Of a stretch of 64,000 nucleotides of DNA, positions 1-7,708 are shown piece by piece; the first letter of the stretch is position 1, and every line of letters begins with the position of its first letter. The DNA comes from CAYSPG01 sp964432885 (GTDB taxonomy: Bacteria; Bacteroidota; Bacteroidia; AKYH767-A; OLB10), in the NCBI GenBank assembly GCA_964432885.1, contig CAYSPG010000016.1:1-64000 (forward strand), in the 5' to 3' direction. Under the pieces are notes generated by a model that was not told the DNA's origin, did not search any database, and was given only the letters and a program-made list of their open reading frames with translations. The translations under genes were made by a program, and so were the position numbers.

Positions 1-56
1 TGTTAAATGTAAATACAGCTGATGGCAGCAGCAAAGTAAAAGTGGTGGTGGAGTAG
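1..56 (+). CDS. 3' end of an unidentified protein gene (partial)
   Basis: Reading frame 3 is open from the left edge to a TAG at 54-56 and encodes a tail of 17 residues, LNVNTADGSSKVKVVVE. The two other forward frames meet stops almost at once. A strong terminator starts 24 bases after the stop, which fits the end of a rightward gene. The remnant is too short to assign to a family, and the call rests only on frame and terminator position. Confidence 0.45.
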   Translation, partial: LNVNTADGSSKVKVVVE

Positions 57-79
57 AAGCAATAAAACAATAGATTATA

Positions 80-114
80 ATCCCGCGAGGTTCGAACCTC
101 GCGGGATTTTTTTT
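80..114 (+). terminator. Rho-independent terminator with a perfect palindromic stem
   Basis: Arms ATCCCGCGAGGTTC and GAACCTCGCGGGAT pair perfectly and are followed by eight T residues at 107-114. It probably ends the gene that enters from the left edge. The centre GGTTCGAACC resembles a tRNA T-arm, but there is no tRNA around it. Confidence 0.85.
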
Positions 115-203
115 CTACATTTTAGATTGGAAGTTCAGCTCGGGATGAATGTTAATGATATATTTTAAAAGCTGATTGTATTTGATATTAGTTTGTAAAG
201 CAG

Positions 204-233
204 AAAAGCTGCCACAAGTCGGGCAGCTTTTTA
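204..233. terminator. Hairpin terminator between the left-edge gene and the kelch gene
   Basis: AAAAGCTGCC (204-213) pairs with GGCAGCTTTT (222-231). There is a T-run on the plus strand and a TTTTC on the minus strand, so it may work in both directions. For the minus-strand kelch gene it would lie about 160 bases past the stop. The rest of the 57-392 gap is AT-rich; I see no gene in it. Confidence 0.65.
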
Positions 234-392
234 CCCATCTTTTTAAGTCGAAATAATAAATGATTTTAATTCACCTTATCCAATCTAAAATTGCTATTGG
301 AGATGTAAAGGTTTTGCCAATGATTTTTTAATCTTAAATCAGAGGTCAAAAGATTTTTAAGAAGTAAACCTAACCTTAGAATATAAGAGAAC

Positions 393-1622
393 TTATTTTG
401 ACCGGGCAATAACTATTTTTTTTCTTCCAATAGTATACGCACCTTCTTTAATAACTACAAAATAAGTTCCCTCAGAAAGATTTGGATTGAGTAACCTGAA
501 TTGTTCTGTTGAAACAGGCCGGCAATACACCTGCTTGCCTGCCATATCATGAATAAGAAGTTGCAAGTTGTGATTCGAAATATTTCCCGTAATCTGTACT
601 GTTGCAAAGTCATAAAAAGGGTTGGGATAAACCGAAAAATCTATAGACGAAGAAGATATATCCGTAATACCTGTTGCGCTGTCAAGTGGATTGTATTGCC
701 AAAAATCTTTTCGGCACACCCCTGCAACCAAGCCATCATAGCCAGTGCCGGCATAACCAAAGCTGCCAATGGAAAATTGAGAGGCTTCCTCGCGAGGGCC
801 ACCTAAAAAGTTTGCCCGCTGAAGCCATGTGTTGGTAACAGGATTATATTGATAAAAATCGAACTTGTAGGTTCCGGTTGCCGAGCCCATACCGATGTAC
901 CCATAGTTGCCTATAGAAAAAGCAGTAGCCTCTATGCGGGGACTACCCGGAAGGCTGGCTTTTTGTGTCCAGGTGTTTGTGGGTTGGTTCCATTGCCAAA
1001 AGTCGTTAAGAAGACCATTGCCATAGCCGGTGCCAATGTACCCGTTATTGCCAATAGAAAATCCACACGCATAATGGCGGCCACCGGCTGGTAAGTTTGC
1101 TTTCATTGTCCATATATTGGCTATAGGGTCATACTCCCATAAATCATCAAGTGACATGGAACTCATGCCCGAGCATACGTATCCTAATCCATTTATAGTA
1201 AATGCCACAGCAGCCTGGCGGGCACCACCCAAAAAGGCTGCCTTTTGTGTCCATACATTTCCGGTTTGGTCGTATTGCCATAAATCGGCACCGCTTGGTG
1301 ATGAAAGTAGATAACCGTAATTGCCTATGCTGAATGATACGGCTTCAACACTTGAAGGACCAGGATAATTTGCTTTTTGTGCCCAAAGGTTGGTCCCGGG
1401 GTCATATTCCCACCAGTCGTTAGTATATAATCCATCCCAGCCGGTGCCAATGTATCCCCTGTTGCCAATACACAGGCCTGTGGCATCGGCACGTGGGGTG
1501 CCGCCAAAGTCGGCTTTTTGTGTCCAGTAATCCGCATTGGCGTTATTATTAGTAAAACACCAGGTTGTGAGCAGCAATATTTTTATCGCCCACTTTGAAA
1601 TAAGTACTGTTTGTTTTTTCAT
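393..1622 (-). CDS. Secreted kelch-repeat beta-propeller protein with T9SS sorting domain
   Basis: The protein has 409 residues. Residues 1-30 form a signal peptide (hydrophobic AIKILLLTTW, then small polar residues). About 31-335 hold six kelch-like repeats, each with a core such as 'IGNYGYIGTG', then 'DFWQYNP.TNTW' and 'QKA.F.GGPR'; six units are enough for one closed propeller. The last ~75 residues, beginning near FSVYPNPF, are a type A T9SS C-terminal domain, with the YPNP start, a 'DMAGK' turn and a final basic strand, so the protein should be exported across the outer membrane and anchored or released. No catalytic residues are evident; kelch propellers usually bind glycans or proteins. 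The ligand is unknown. The gene is monocistronic. Confidence 0.88.
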   Translation of the reverse strand: MKKQTVLISKWAIKILLLTTWCFTNNNANADYWTQKADFGGTPRADATGLCIGNRGYIGTGWDGLYTNDWWEYDPGTNLWAQKANYPGPSSVEAVSFSIGNYGYLLSSPSGADLWQYDQTGNVWTQKAAFLGGARQAAVAFTINGLGYVCSGMSSMSLDDLWEYDPIANIWTMKANLPAGGRHYACGFSIGNNGYIGTGYGNGLLNDFWQWNQPTNTWTQKASLPGSPRIEATAFSIGNYGYIGMGSATGTYKFDFYQYNPVTNTWLQRANFLGGPREEASQFSIGSFGYAGTGYDGLVAGVCRKDFWQYNPLDSATGITDISSSSIDFSVYPNPFYDFATVQITGNISNHNLQLLIHDMAGKQVYCRPVSTEQFRLLNPNLSEGTYFVVIKEGAYTIGRKKIVIARSK

Positions 1623-1692
1623 GGTAATTTGTTTTTACAAGTATAAAAAATTTGTTTATAGCCTTTGTTGCTTTAAAACTCCTGATTAATTT

Positions 1693-1729
1693 TAAAAAAA
1701 ACGGCACACAAAATTGCTTTTGTATGCCG
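1693..1729 (-). terminator. Terminator of the DUF6089 gene
   Basis: On the minus strand CGGCATACAAAA pairs with TTTTGTGTGCCG around the loop GCAA, followed by a run of T (plus-strand A-run 1694-1701). It lies 22 bases past the stop codon of the gene at 1751-2761. Confidence 0.85.
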
Positions 1730-1750
1730 CAAACGCTGGTTGGAAGAAGT

Positions 1751-2761
1751 TTAAAGATTACCTTTTATTTTTTTTAGATTGAAATCAAGTTTATACGATA
1801 GTTCTAAACTGATAAATGTGTAGCCATCGGTTTTGTGTGTGTTGCCGCGCCTGCTTGTTTGCAAACCTTCGTATCCATTGGTTCCTTTGCCCGAAGGGTC
1901 GGAGATATATTTTGCAAGAACTTGTTTTTCCTGATCATCGGGCCAATTGGCATTTATTTCTTCGTAAGTTGCATAGCGGTCGCTAACATCATCTAAGTAA
2001 TCGGTAACAAATTTTACATAACTAAACTCAGCCGATACGGTCATATTATTTGATATACCCCATCGCCATCCAAAGCCAAATGGAAATCCAACGTGCAATA
2101 AACTGTATGGTCGCTTTTGCCCCAACTCACTGTTGTAACCTTGTCCTTCGGTACGCCACTCTTCAAGTCTTGTTTCATATTTACCATCTTTTTCAATCAC
2201 AGTTCCTTCCCCGCTATATTCAGGTTGGTCGCGGGTGGTGCCATCACTCCAAAAATAATAGCGGTTATTAATATCAATGCTACCTCTGAATAAGTCAGCT
2301 TTAGGGTCGGCATAATAAATTCCTGCGCCAGCATAAAAAAACATGCATGCGTTTTGTTGAGCCAGCGGCTTACGCTTATTGGCATACCAGGTGTAGCTAA
2401 GGTGAGTTGAAAATCCATAAACATCGGTACGAAAACTAAGGCCGCGGCCATAGTTGCGAAGTTCATAGCCGGTGCGCCCGCCAATGGGTTTGGTTTCATC
2501 GTATCCAATGCGTTGCCAGCTTAATCTTGTTTCGAGAGAAAAGGGTTGATATTGGTAGCCCGAACGGTTTGGGTTATTTAAAAAGTTGCGAAATGTAATG
2601 GTTGATGCAGGCCTGGTGGATGATGCCTGAAAAAAATCATCGTTGCCCAAATCGCCAAAGTAATTGGTAAATCCGGCTGATATGCCAATGTCAACTGTGC
2701 GTTGAGCTTGTATGGTTGTGCTTATGCAGACCATAAACAGGATGTAGTAATATCGCTTCAT
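1751..2761 (-). CDS. DUF6089-family outer-membrane beta-barrel protein
   Basis: The protein has 336 residues with a clear signal peptide (1-20, ending TTIQAQ). The mature part begins with alternating strands and the motif 'NYFGDLGND' near residue 33, which is the hallmark of the DUF6089 barrel family of Bacteroidota. Aromatic strand pairs ('HVGFPFGFGWRWGIS', 'VSAEFSYVKF', 'YTFISLELSYKLDF') support an outer-membrane barrel. The long acidic loop rich in Asp/Tyr (about 245-290) would be extracellular. The family has no proven function. The gene stands alone, divergent from the next gene across about 230 bases. Confidence 0.8.
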   Translation of the reverse strand: MKRYYYILFMVCISTTIQAQRTVDIGISAGFTNYFGDLGNDDFFQASSTRPASTITFRNFLNNPNRSGYQYQPFSLETRLSWQRIGYDETKPIGGRTGYELRNYGRGLSFRTDVYGFSTHLSYTWYANKRKPLAQQNACMFFYAGAGIYYADPKADLFRGSIDINNRYYFWSDGTTRDQPEYSGEGTVIEKDGKYETRLEEWRTEGQGYNSELGQKRPYSLLHVGFPFGFGWRWGISNNMTVSAEFSYVKFVTDYLDDVSDRYATYEEINANWPDDQEKQVLAKYISDPSGKGTNGYEGLQTSRRGNTHKTDGYTFISLELSYKLDFNLKKIKGNL

Positions 2762-2958
2762 GTGTAATGTTTTTTGTATGTTAATGATGGGTGTTTAACC
2801 CTGCCTTTGAAACGGTTTACTAAAGTATTAAGGCTAAATGAGAAAAAGAATAGGTTGTCTAAAATTTTTTTATCGGTGTGGTTGGATAAATGGAGTCGGT
2901 TATAAGTTGGCTTGTAAATATACGCTTGCTATAAGCCGCGGTTTTAGTGTATTAATTT

Positions 2959-2966
2959 TATCTTTG
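2959..2966 (+). promoter_or_regulatory. Bacteroidota -7 promoter box TATCTTTG
   Basis: The match to TAnnTTTG is perfect and lies 21 bases before the ATG at 2988. This supports the downstream start over an ATG at 2838 in the same frame. No good -33 TTTG is visible at the usual distance. Confidence 0.55.
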
Positions 2967-2987
2967 GGCAAACCAACCTTTACTACA

Positions 2988-4973
2988 ATGAAAAACCACA
3001 AACACTTTTTAATGCTATTAATAGCTGTATGTATAGCCACAGCCACACAAGCGCAATATACTCCACCTACATTGGCGCTTGGCTTAAGCGGCCTTGCTGG
3101 CTCAAAAGGAAATATTGATGTTGAACTGCTTTCATCCATTATTGCCGATAAGCAGGATGAACTTAAAGAAGAAATTATAAAACGCTACATCATTAATGGA
3201 GTGGGAGAGAAGAGCTATACATTTTGGGAGTTTTCGCATAACTCACTTACCATGCTGCTTAACAGCCGCGATGAAAAAGCCATTCAGCGTAAACTATTGG
3301 AAAATGCGGCCAACCTTGCATTGGTATATGGGTTTTCTGAAGCGTATTTGCAAGCATCTGCTAAACTGGGTAATGAGGACTTGCGAAAATTTATTTTAAG
3401 CATACCGCCAACCATGATTAGCGATAATATAAAGGAAGCATGGATGAACTCAGGTAAATTAAATATGGATATTTTTAAAAATGCCAATTACAATTATATG
3501 TACCTGCCTGCTTTTAAATCAGACAAGGATATAAAAGAAAAATGCTGCTTAAGGAAAGACTCGGCAGCCATTGAATTTAACGTGCTGTTTATTGATATGA
3601 TGTATGATATTATAAAAAGCCAGGGAGTGTTGAGCAATTTAGGCTTTATGAATGTAAGCGCTACAGATGACATTCAAAACTACAGCGAAAGAAATAAATA
3701 TTTGAGTTATAAAAACAGCTTAAAAAATGACGGCAATGATGCCACTATAAAAACAAACCTTACGGCATTGTATATTAGAACCTGGGGCGAAATAAAATTG
3801 CTAACAGAAAATTATTTGCTTGCGAAAAGACTTCATGAGTATAATTTTTCGATTGCTGATTTAAGTGAAATACTTTCAGGTAAATCATTGGGAAGTTTTG
3901 AATCTAACTTTAATGTTGTGTTTGATAAATTTAAAACACTAAGGAGTGATAGTGCAGTAAAACTTACCGATGCTTTTATACATGGTGTAGATTATCTTAA
4001 TGAACTTGATTTAAAAATTGCACAGAATACAAACAATATATCCAACAATGATTTTTATGCATTTCACGAAAAAGTTAAACCTGAAATTTTAAAAGTGCTG
4101 CCATCATCAGCCAAGGAGCTTGAAAATATTGAAATGATTATGCTACGGCAACTGGTTGATGAAGTAAAAAAAGCAACTGCTGCCGCAAAGCTATCGCACA
4201 TTGATAGTATTAAGCTTGAAAACTACGGTGCCTTTGTTTTGCTCCTTTCTAATCTTCATAACCTGGATAAAGCCGAAACCTACGAATACATTTTAAAGCT
4301 TATACGCAATGCAGGCGATGTTTTTGAAGACAGAAAACTAGCCAAATATGTAAACATGGTAACCGATAACTTAGAGAAATACACCATTTACGATAAAGAA
4401 AAAAACCTGATTAACTTAAAAGTTGACGATATTATTTTGCAACTGTACGATTACTTTGAGCGCAATCGCAAAAGTAAGTTTGCCGTTTATTTTTCGGTGG
4501 GGCTAAATCAAAGTGCCGGTATGTTTTACAGCAGCAGCAAGTATGCATTGCCTGCCGACAGCAGCAGTACGCTTACCAATATATCGTTTGCGTCCGAAAA
4601 AATTGGATTAAAATATTCCATTGTTCAGTTTAATAACGATGTTACGTTTAAGAAAAAAGGAGTGTATAAATATATGCGCGAAAAACCTTTGATTACCGAT
4701 GTGCATGCTATGGTGTATGGCAGCGGACTGCTGTACAATGTGGTAAACGCAAAAACAAATAAAAATTTTGATTATATATTGGTGGGTTACGGATTTGGGG
4801 TTTCGTTTTTTAACAGCATGGATGTAAATATTACCACAGCCATTCCTTTGGTATCGCACGAGCCTTTTTCATTTACCCGCAGAAATATAGTAACCGTTGC
4901 CTTTGATATTAAAATAAGCGAGTATATAAACGCTTACCGTAAAAAGCAATTGGAAAAAAAGCATAGCAAATAG
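2988..4973 (+). CDS. Secreted protein of unknown function, helical body with a beta-strand C-terminus
   Basis: The frame is open from 2838, but the ATG at 2988 gives a proper signal peptide (MKNHKHFLMLLIAVCIATATQAQ) just after a -7 box, so a 661-residue protein is chosen. I do not recognise a family. Residues about 30-480 look alpha-helical, with many Lys/Glu/Leu heptads and no catalytic motif. The last 180 residues become strand-rich with aromatic alternation ('FAVYFSVGLNQSAGMF', 'YILVGYGFGVSFF', 'IVTVAFDIKI'), like a small outer-membrane barrel. This suggests a periplasmic helical domain tethered to the outer membrane. A very basic tail (KKQLEKKHSK) follows. The layout is inferred from composition only. 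Confidence 0.75.
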   Translation: MKNHKHFLMLLIAVCIATATQAQYTPPTLALGLSGLAGSKGNIDVELLSSIIADKQDELKEEIIKRYIINGVGEKSYTFWEFSHNSLTMLLNSRDEKAIQRKLLENAANLALVYGFSEAYLQASAKLGNEDLRKFILSIPPTMISDNIKEAWMNSGKLNMDIFKNANYNYMYLPAFKSDKDIKEKCCLRKDSAAIEFNVLFIDMMYDIIKSQGVLSNLGFMNVSATDDIQNYSERNKYLSYKNSLKNDGNDATIKTNLTALYIRTWGEIKLLTENYLLAKRLHEYNFSIADLSEILSGKSLGSFESNFNVVFDKFKTLRSDSAVKLTDAFIHGVDYLNELDLKIAQNTNNISNNDFYAFHEKVKPEILKVLPSSAKELENIEMIMLRQLVDEVKKATAAAKLSHIDSIKLENYGAFVLLLSNLHNLDKAETYEYILKLIRNAGDVFEDRKLAKYVNMVTDNLEKYTIYDKEKNLINLKVDDIILQLYDYFERNRKSKFAVYFSVGLNQSAGMFYSSSKYALPADSSSTLTNISFASEKIGLKYSIVQFNNDVTFKKKGVYKYMREKPLITDVHAMVYGSGLLYNVVNAKTNKNFDYILVGYGFGVSFFNSMDVNITTAIPLVSHEPFSFTRRNIVTVAFDIKISEYINAYRKKQLEKKHSK

Positions 4974-5052
4974 CAATAAAAAGGCCACGTTAGCCAATAA
5001 ATTTTTACAGGGTTACGCGCAACAAGAAACCATTTTATGCGTTTAAGTTTGT

Positions 5053-5676
5053 ATGGATGCAAGCTTCCACACACAATTTAAACCCCAGGCCTTGTATAAA
5101 TTATTTATACGCGAGTATAAATTTATTGAGCAGGTTTGTTTGCAGCTAATGGAAACTACACTGCAAAAAGTGGAGCGAAAAAATAAAGCCATTCATCGTA
5201 TTGAAAAATTAAAGGCTAAGGGAGTTGAGTTTATTTGTGATATACGTGCCGGAATAAAATCACATGCATACACGGTTTACCGCATGGGGCAATCGGGAAA
5301 GCGAATGTTTTGTGTTGCGTTTTCGCCAACTGACCACACGCTGTTTCATTTCTCCGAACATTTTTTTATCCGTTATAACGAAAGATGTAATCTTAATAAA
5401 ACCGACAATGAAAGTTTGCTCCGCAACTTTTTAAACTGTAATCCAGATTTTAAATTTAATACACGAAAAGGGATTAATAACCTGCGCGCATTTTCTGCTG
5501 TGCTTCCAACAGGTATTGCTTATGGTATGGTGGATGTGGAACAAAACACCTACTACTTTAGAACGTTTATAAGCAATACGGAGTTAAATTTTAATAAAAA
5601 AGCGCAATTCAACATTCCGCTTACAAAAAAGGAATTGGTTGATGTGCTTAGCACAAAGTTTAATGTAAAAAAGTAA
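5053..5676 (+). CDS. Hypothetical protein, 207 residues
   Basis: An intact frame starts at ATG 5053, 79 bases after the previous gene. I do not recognise the family. There is no signal peptide or membrane segment. Residues 30-55 are a Lys/Glu-rich helix; later parts look mixed alpha/beta, with a conserved-looking aromatic stretch 'FHFSEHFFIRYNERCN' near residue 97. The protein is basic overall. Codon usage resembles its neighbours, so it is likely a real cytoplasmic protein. Confidence 0.65.
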   Translation: MDASFHTQFKPQALYKLFIREYKFIEQVCLQLMETTLQKVERKNKAIHRIEKLKAKGVEFICDIRAGIKSHAYTVYRMGQSGKRMFCVAFSPTDHTLFHFSEHFFIRYNERCNLNKTDNESLLRNFLNCNPDFKFNTRKGINNLRAFSAVLPTGIAYGMVDVEQNTYYFRTFISNTELNFNKKAQFNIPLTKKELVDVLSTKFNVKK

Positions 5677-5728
5677 TGGGATTAGTTACCTGTTACTATT
5701 CACCGCCAATAGATTCGGTTCTATACTA

Positions 5729-5756
5729 TTCCCCCTTTGGGGGTTAGGGGGCTTTT
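5729..5756. repeat. GC-rich mini-element, copy 1 (right after pyrG)
   Basis: This motif begins TTCCCCCTTTGGGGG and ends TAGGGGGCTTTT. It overlaps the pyrG stop codon. Copy 2, in the opposite orientation, lies just upstream of pyrG at 7399-7426. It is much richer in G and C than its surroundings and can fold on itself through CCCCC/GGGGG. Confidence 0.7.
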
Positions 5757-7365
5757 ATCCTTTTTCGTATTCCATAGCCGCCTTTACAAAGCGTACAAAA
5801 AGCGGATGCGGATTTTCTACTGTGCTTTTATACTCAGGGTGAAACTGTACACCCACAAACCAGGGGTGATTTTTAATTTCAACCATCTCAACCAAATTGT
5901 CCTGCTGGTTTATGCCTGATGCTGTCATGCCTGCATCTTCAAACTTTTTTAAAAACTTATTATTAAACTCGTAACGGTGGCGGTGGCGTTCAGCAATTTT
6001 TGATTTGCCGTAAGCGGCAGCTGTTTTTGTTCCCTTTGTAATGGTACACGGATACTCGCCCAAACGCATTGTTCCGCCCTTGCGCGAAATATTTTTTTGA
6101 TTCTCCATCAAATCTATCACGTTGCTTTTTGTGTCTTTGCTCATTTCTGTGCTGTGCGCATCTTTTAATCCCAATACGTTTCGTGCAAACTCAATAACGG
6201 CACATTGCATTCCTAAACAAATTCCTAGAAACGGAATTTTATTTTCGCGTACATATTTTATAGCAGTTATTTTGCCCTCGATGCCACGGTCGCCAAAGCC
6301 GGGAGCTACCAGCACGGCTGATAAATCTTTAAGCTTATCGTGAACATTATCTTCATTTACTTTTTCAGAGTGTATCCATTCGATGTTAACCTTGCACTCG
6401 TTGGCAACACCGGCATGTATAAATGCTTCGGCTATTGATTTGTATGCGTCTTTTAACTCAATATACTTTCCTACCAGGCCTATTTTTATTTCGGAGGTTG
6501 GGTGTTTTAGTTTTCCTAAAAATGTTTTCCATTTTTCTAAAACAGGTTCGTGATGCAGCGGGAGTTTTAATTTATTTAAAACTACTTTGTCTAAATTTTC
6601 TTTTAGCATCATTAATGGCACTTCGTAAATGGTGGGTGCATCAACAGATTCAATTACCGCATTTACGTTTACGTTGCAGAACAGTGCAATTTTTCTGCGC
6701 AGTTCGGCACTTATGGATTTTTCGCTTCGGCAAACAAGTATGTCGGGTTGCACACCGTACTCAAGCAATGTTTTTACCGAGTGTTGTGTGGGCTTGGTTT
6801 TTAATTCTCCGGTAACGGATAAAAAGGGTAATAAAGTTAAATGCACCACGCAGCAACTGCCACCCATATCCCAAATAAGCTGACGCACGGCTTCGATAAA
6901 AGGTAAACTTTCAATATCGCCAACAGTGCCGCCAATTTCGGTTATTATAATATCGTAGTCGCCTGTTTTGCCAAGCAGTTGTATGCGCTCTTTTATTTCA
7001 TCGGTAATGTGTGGAATAACTTGTACAGTTTTTCCAAGGAAAGCACCCTCGCGCTCTTTGTTAATTACGGTTTGGTATATGCGGCCGGTGGTAACATTAT
7101 TTGCTTGTGATGTGGGCACGTTTAAAAACCGTTCGTAGTGTCCTAAGTCCAAATCGGTTTCGGCACCATCATTGGTTACGTAGCACTCGCCATGCTCATA
7201 AGGATTAAGTGTACCGGGGTCAACGTTAATGTAAGGGTCTAGTTTTTGAATGGTAACGCGGTAATCGCGTGCCTGCAAAAGTTTGGCAAGCGATGCGGAA
7301 ATGATGCCTTTGCCTAAAGAAGATGTTACGCCACCCGTAACGAATATGTATTTTACTGGATTCAT
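5755..7365 (-). CDS. pyrG: CTP synthase
   Basis: This 536-residue enzyme makes CTP from UTP, ATP and glutamine in the cytoplasm. The N-terminal synthetase domain (1 to about 270) begins 'YIFVTGGVTSSLGKG', the P-loop-like start of all CTP synthases, and contains 'KLDPYINVDPGTLNPYEHGE'. The C-terminal class I glutamine amidotransferase domain carries the nucleophile Cys in 'FLGICLGMQC' and the His-Glu pair in 'FHPEYKS'. Length and motifs are normal. The gene is transcribed alone, and its ends lie within 40 bases of inverted copies of a GC-rich mini-element. Confidence 0.98.
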   Translation of the reverse strand: MNPVKYIFVTGGVTSSLGKGIISASLAKLLQARDYRVTIQKLDPYINVDPGTLNPYEHGECYVTNDGAETDLDLGHYERFLNVPTSQANNVTTGRIYQTVINKEREGAFLGKTVQVIPHITDEIKERIQLLGKTGDYDIIITEIGGTVGDIESLPFIEAVRQLIWDMGGSCCVVHLTLLPFLSVTGELKTKPTQHSVKTLLEYGVQPDILVCRSEKSISAELRRKIALFCNVNVNAVIESVDAPTIYEVPLMMLKENLDKVVLNKLKLPLHHEPVLEKWKTFLGKLKHPTSEIKIGLVGKYIELKDAYKSIAEAFIHAGVANECKVNIEWIHSEKVNEDNVHDKLKDLSAVLVAPGFGDRGIEGKITAIKYVRENKIPFLGICLGMQCAVIEFARNVLGLKDAHSTEMSKDTKSNVIDLMENQKNISRKGGTMRLGEYPCTITKGTKTAAAYGKSKIAERHRHRYEFNNKFLKKFEDAGMTASGINQQDNLVEMVEIKNHPWFVGVQFHPEYKSTVENPHPLFVRFVKAAMEYEKG

Positions 7366-7398
7366 AAAAAATGATTGTTACGGGATGCGAAAGTAAAT

Positions 7399-7426
7399 AA
7401 AAGCCCCCTTGCCCCCGAAGGGGGAA
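7399..7426. repeat. GC-rich mini-element, copy 2 (upstream of pyrG)
   Basis: AAAAGCCCCCTTGCCCCCG followed by AAGGGGGAA is the reverse complement, with a few changes, of the element at 5729-5756. The two copies thus bracket pyrG as inverted repeats. Related degenerate copies are at 38378-38407 and 52970-53005. Confidence 0.7.
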
Positions 7427-7465
7427 GAAGAAGTTTTATGGTTGGTGGTTAGATGATTGTGAAAA

Positions 7466-7550
7466 ATAATTTATTCCTCATGCCTCTTTTCTCTTTGTAA
7501 AAAAAAGTGCTTGAGAAAAAATAATAACAAAGAGGCAGGAGAAAGGAGGG
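7466..7550. repeat. Intergenic tandem repeat unit 1 with imperfect hairpin
   Basis: The unit runs from AATAATTTATTCCTCATGCC to AGGAGAAAGGAGGG. Its left arm TGCCTCTTTTCTCTTTGT can pair imperfectly with the right arm ACAAAGAGGCA. A second copy starts 111 bases later. The 7366-7708 gap contains this pair, one mini-element and the promoter of the next gene, and no other coding sequence. Confidence 0.75.
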
Positions 7551-7576
7551 GGCTAAAGAAATTGGAGGATTGCGGC

Positions 7577-7664
7577 AAATTATTTATTTCTCATGCCTCT
7601 TTTCACTTTGTAAAAAATGAGCTTGAGAAAAAATAATAACAAAGAGGCAAGAGAAAAGAGTGGG
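7577..7664. repeat. Intergenic tandem repeat unit 2 with imperfect hairpin
   Basis: This unit has the same order as unit 1: AATTATTTATTTCTCATGCC, then TCTTTTCACTTTGT, a GCTTGAGAAAAAATAATAAC core identical to unit 1, and AAAGAGGCAAGAGAAAAGAG. Differences are scattered substitutions and one short length change. It ends 45 bases before the ATG at 7709. Confidence 0.75.
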
Positions 7665-7678
7665 TAAAGTAAAAACAG

Positions 7679-7699
7679 TACATTTGGTACACCATAAAA
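7679..7699 (+). promoter_or_regulatory. -7 box TACATTTG with TGGTACACCA dyad, shared with 10443
   Basis: TACATTTG at 7679-7686 fits the TAnnTTTG box. It runs into the dyad TGGT-AC-ACCA (7685-7694) and AAAA. Twenty of 21 bases match the site at 10443-10463 before another T9SS-substrate gene. The predicted transcript start would fall within or just after the dyad. Confidence 0.55.
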
Positions 7700-7708
7700 A
7701 CACCGCAC

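Noticed and set aside
80..114. Possible tRNA because of GGTTCGAACC, like a T-arm
   Set aside because: The motif is the centre of a perfect palindrome followed by T8, and there are no acceptor, D or anticodon stems around it.
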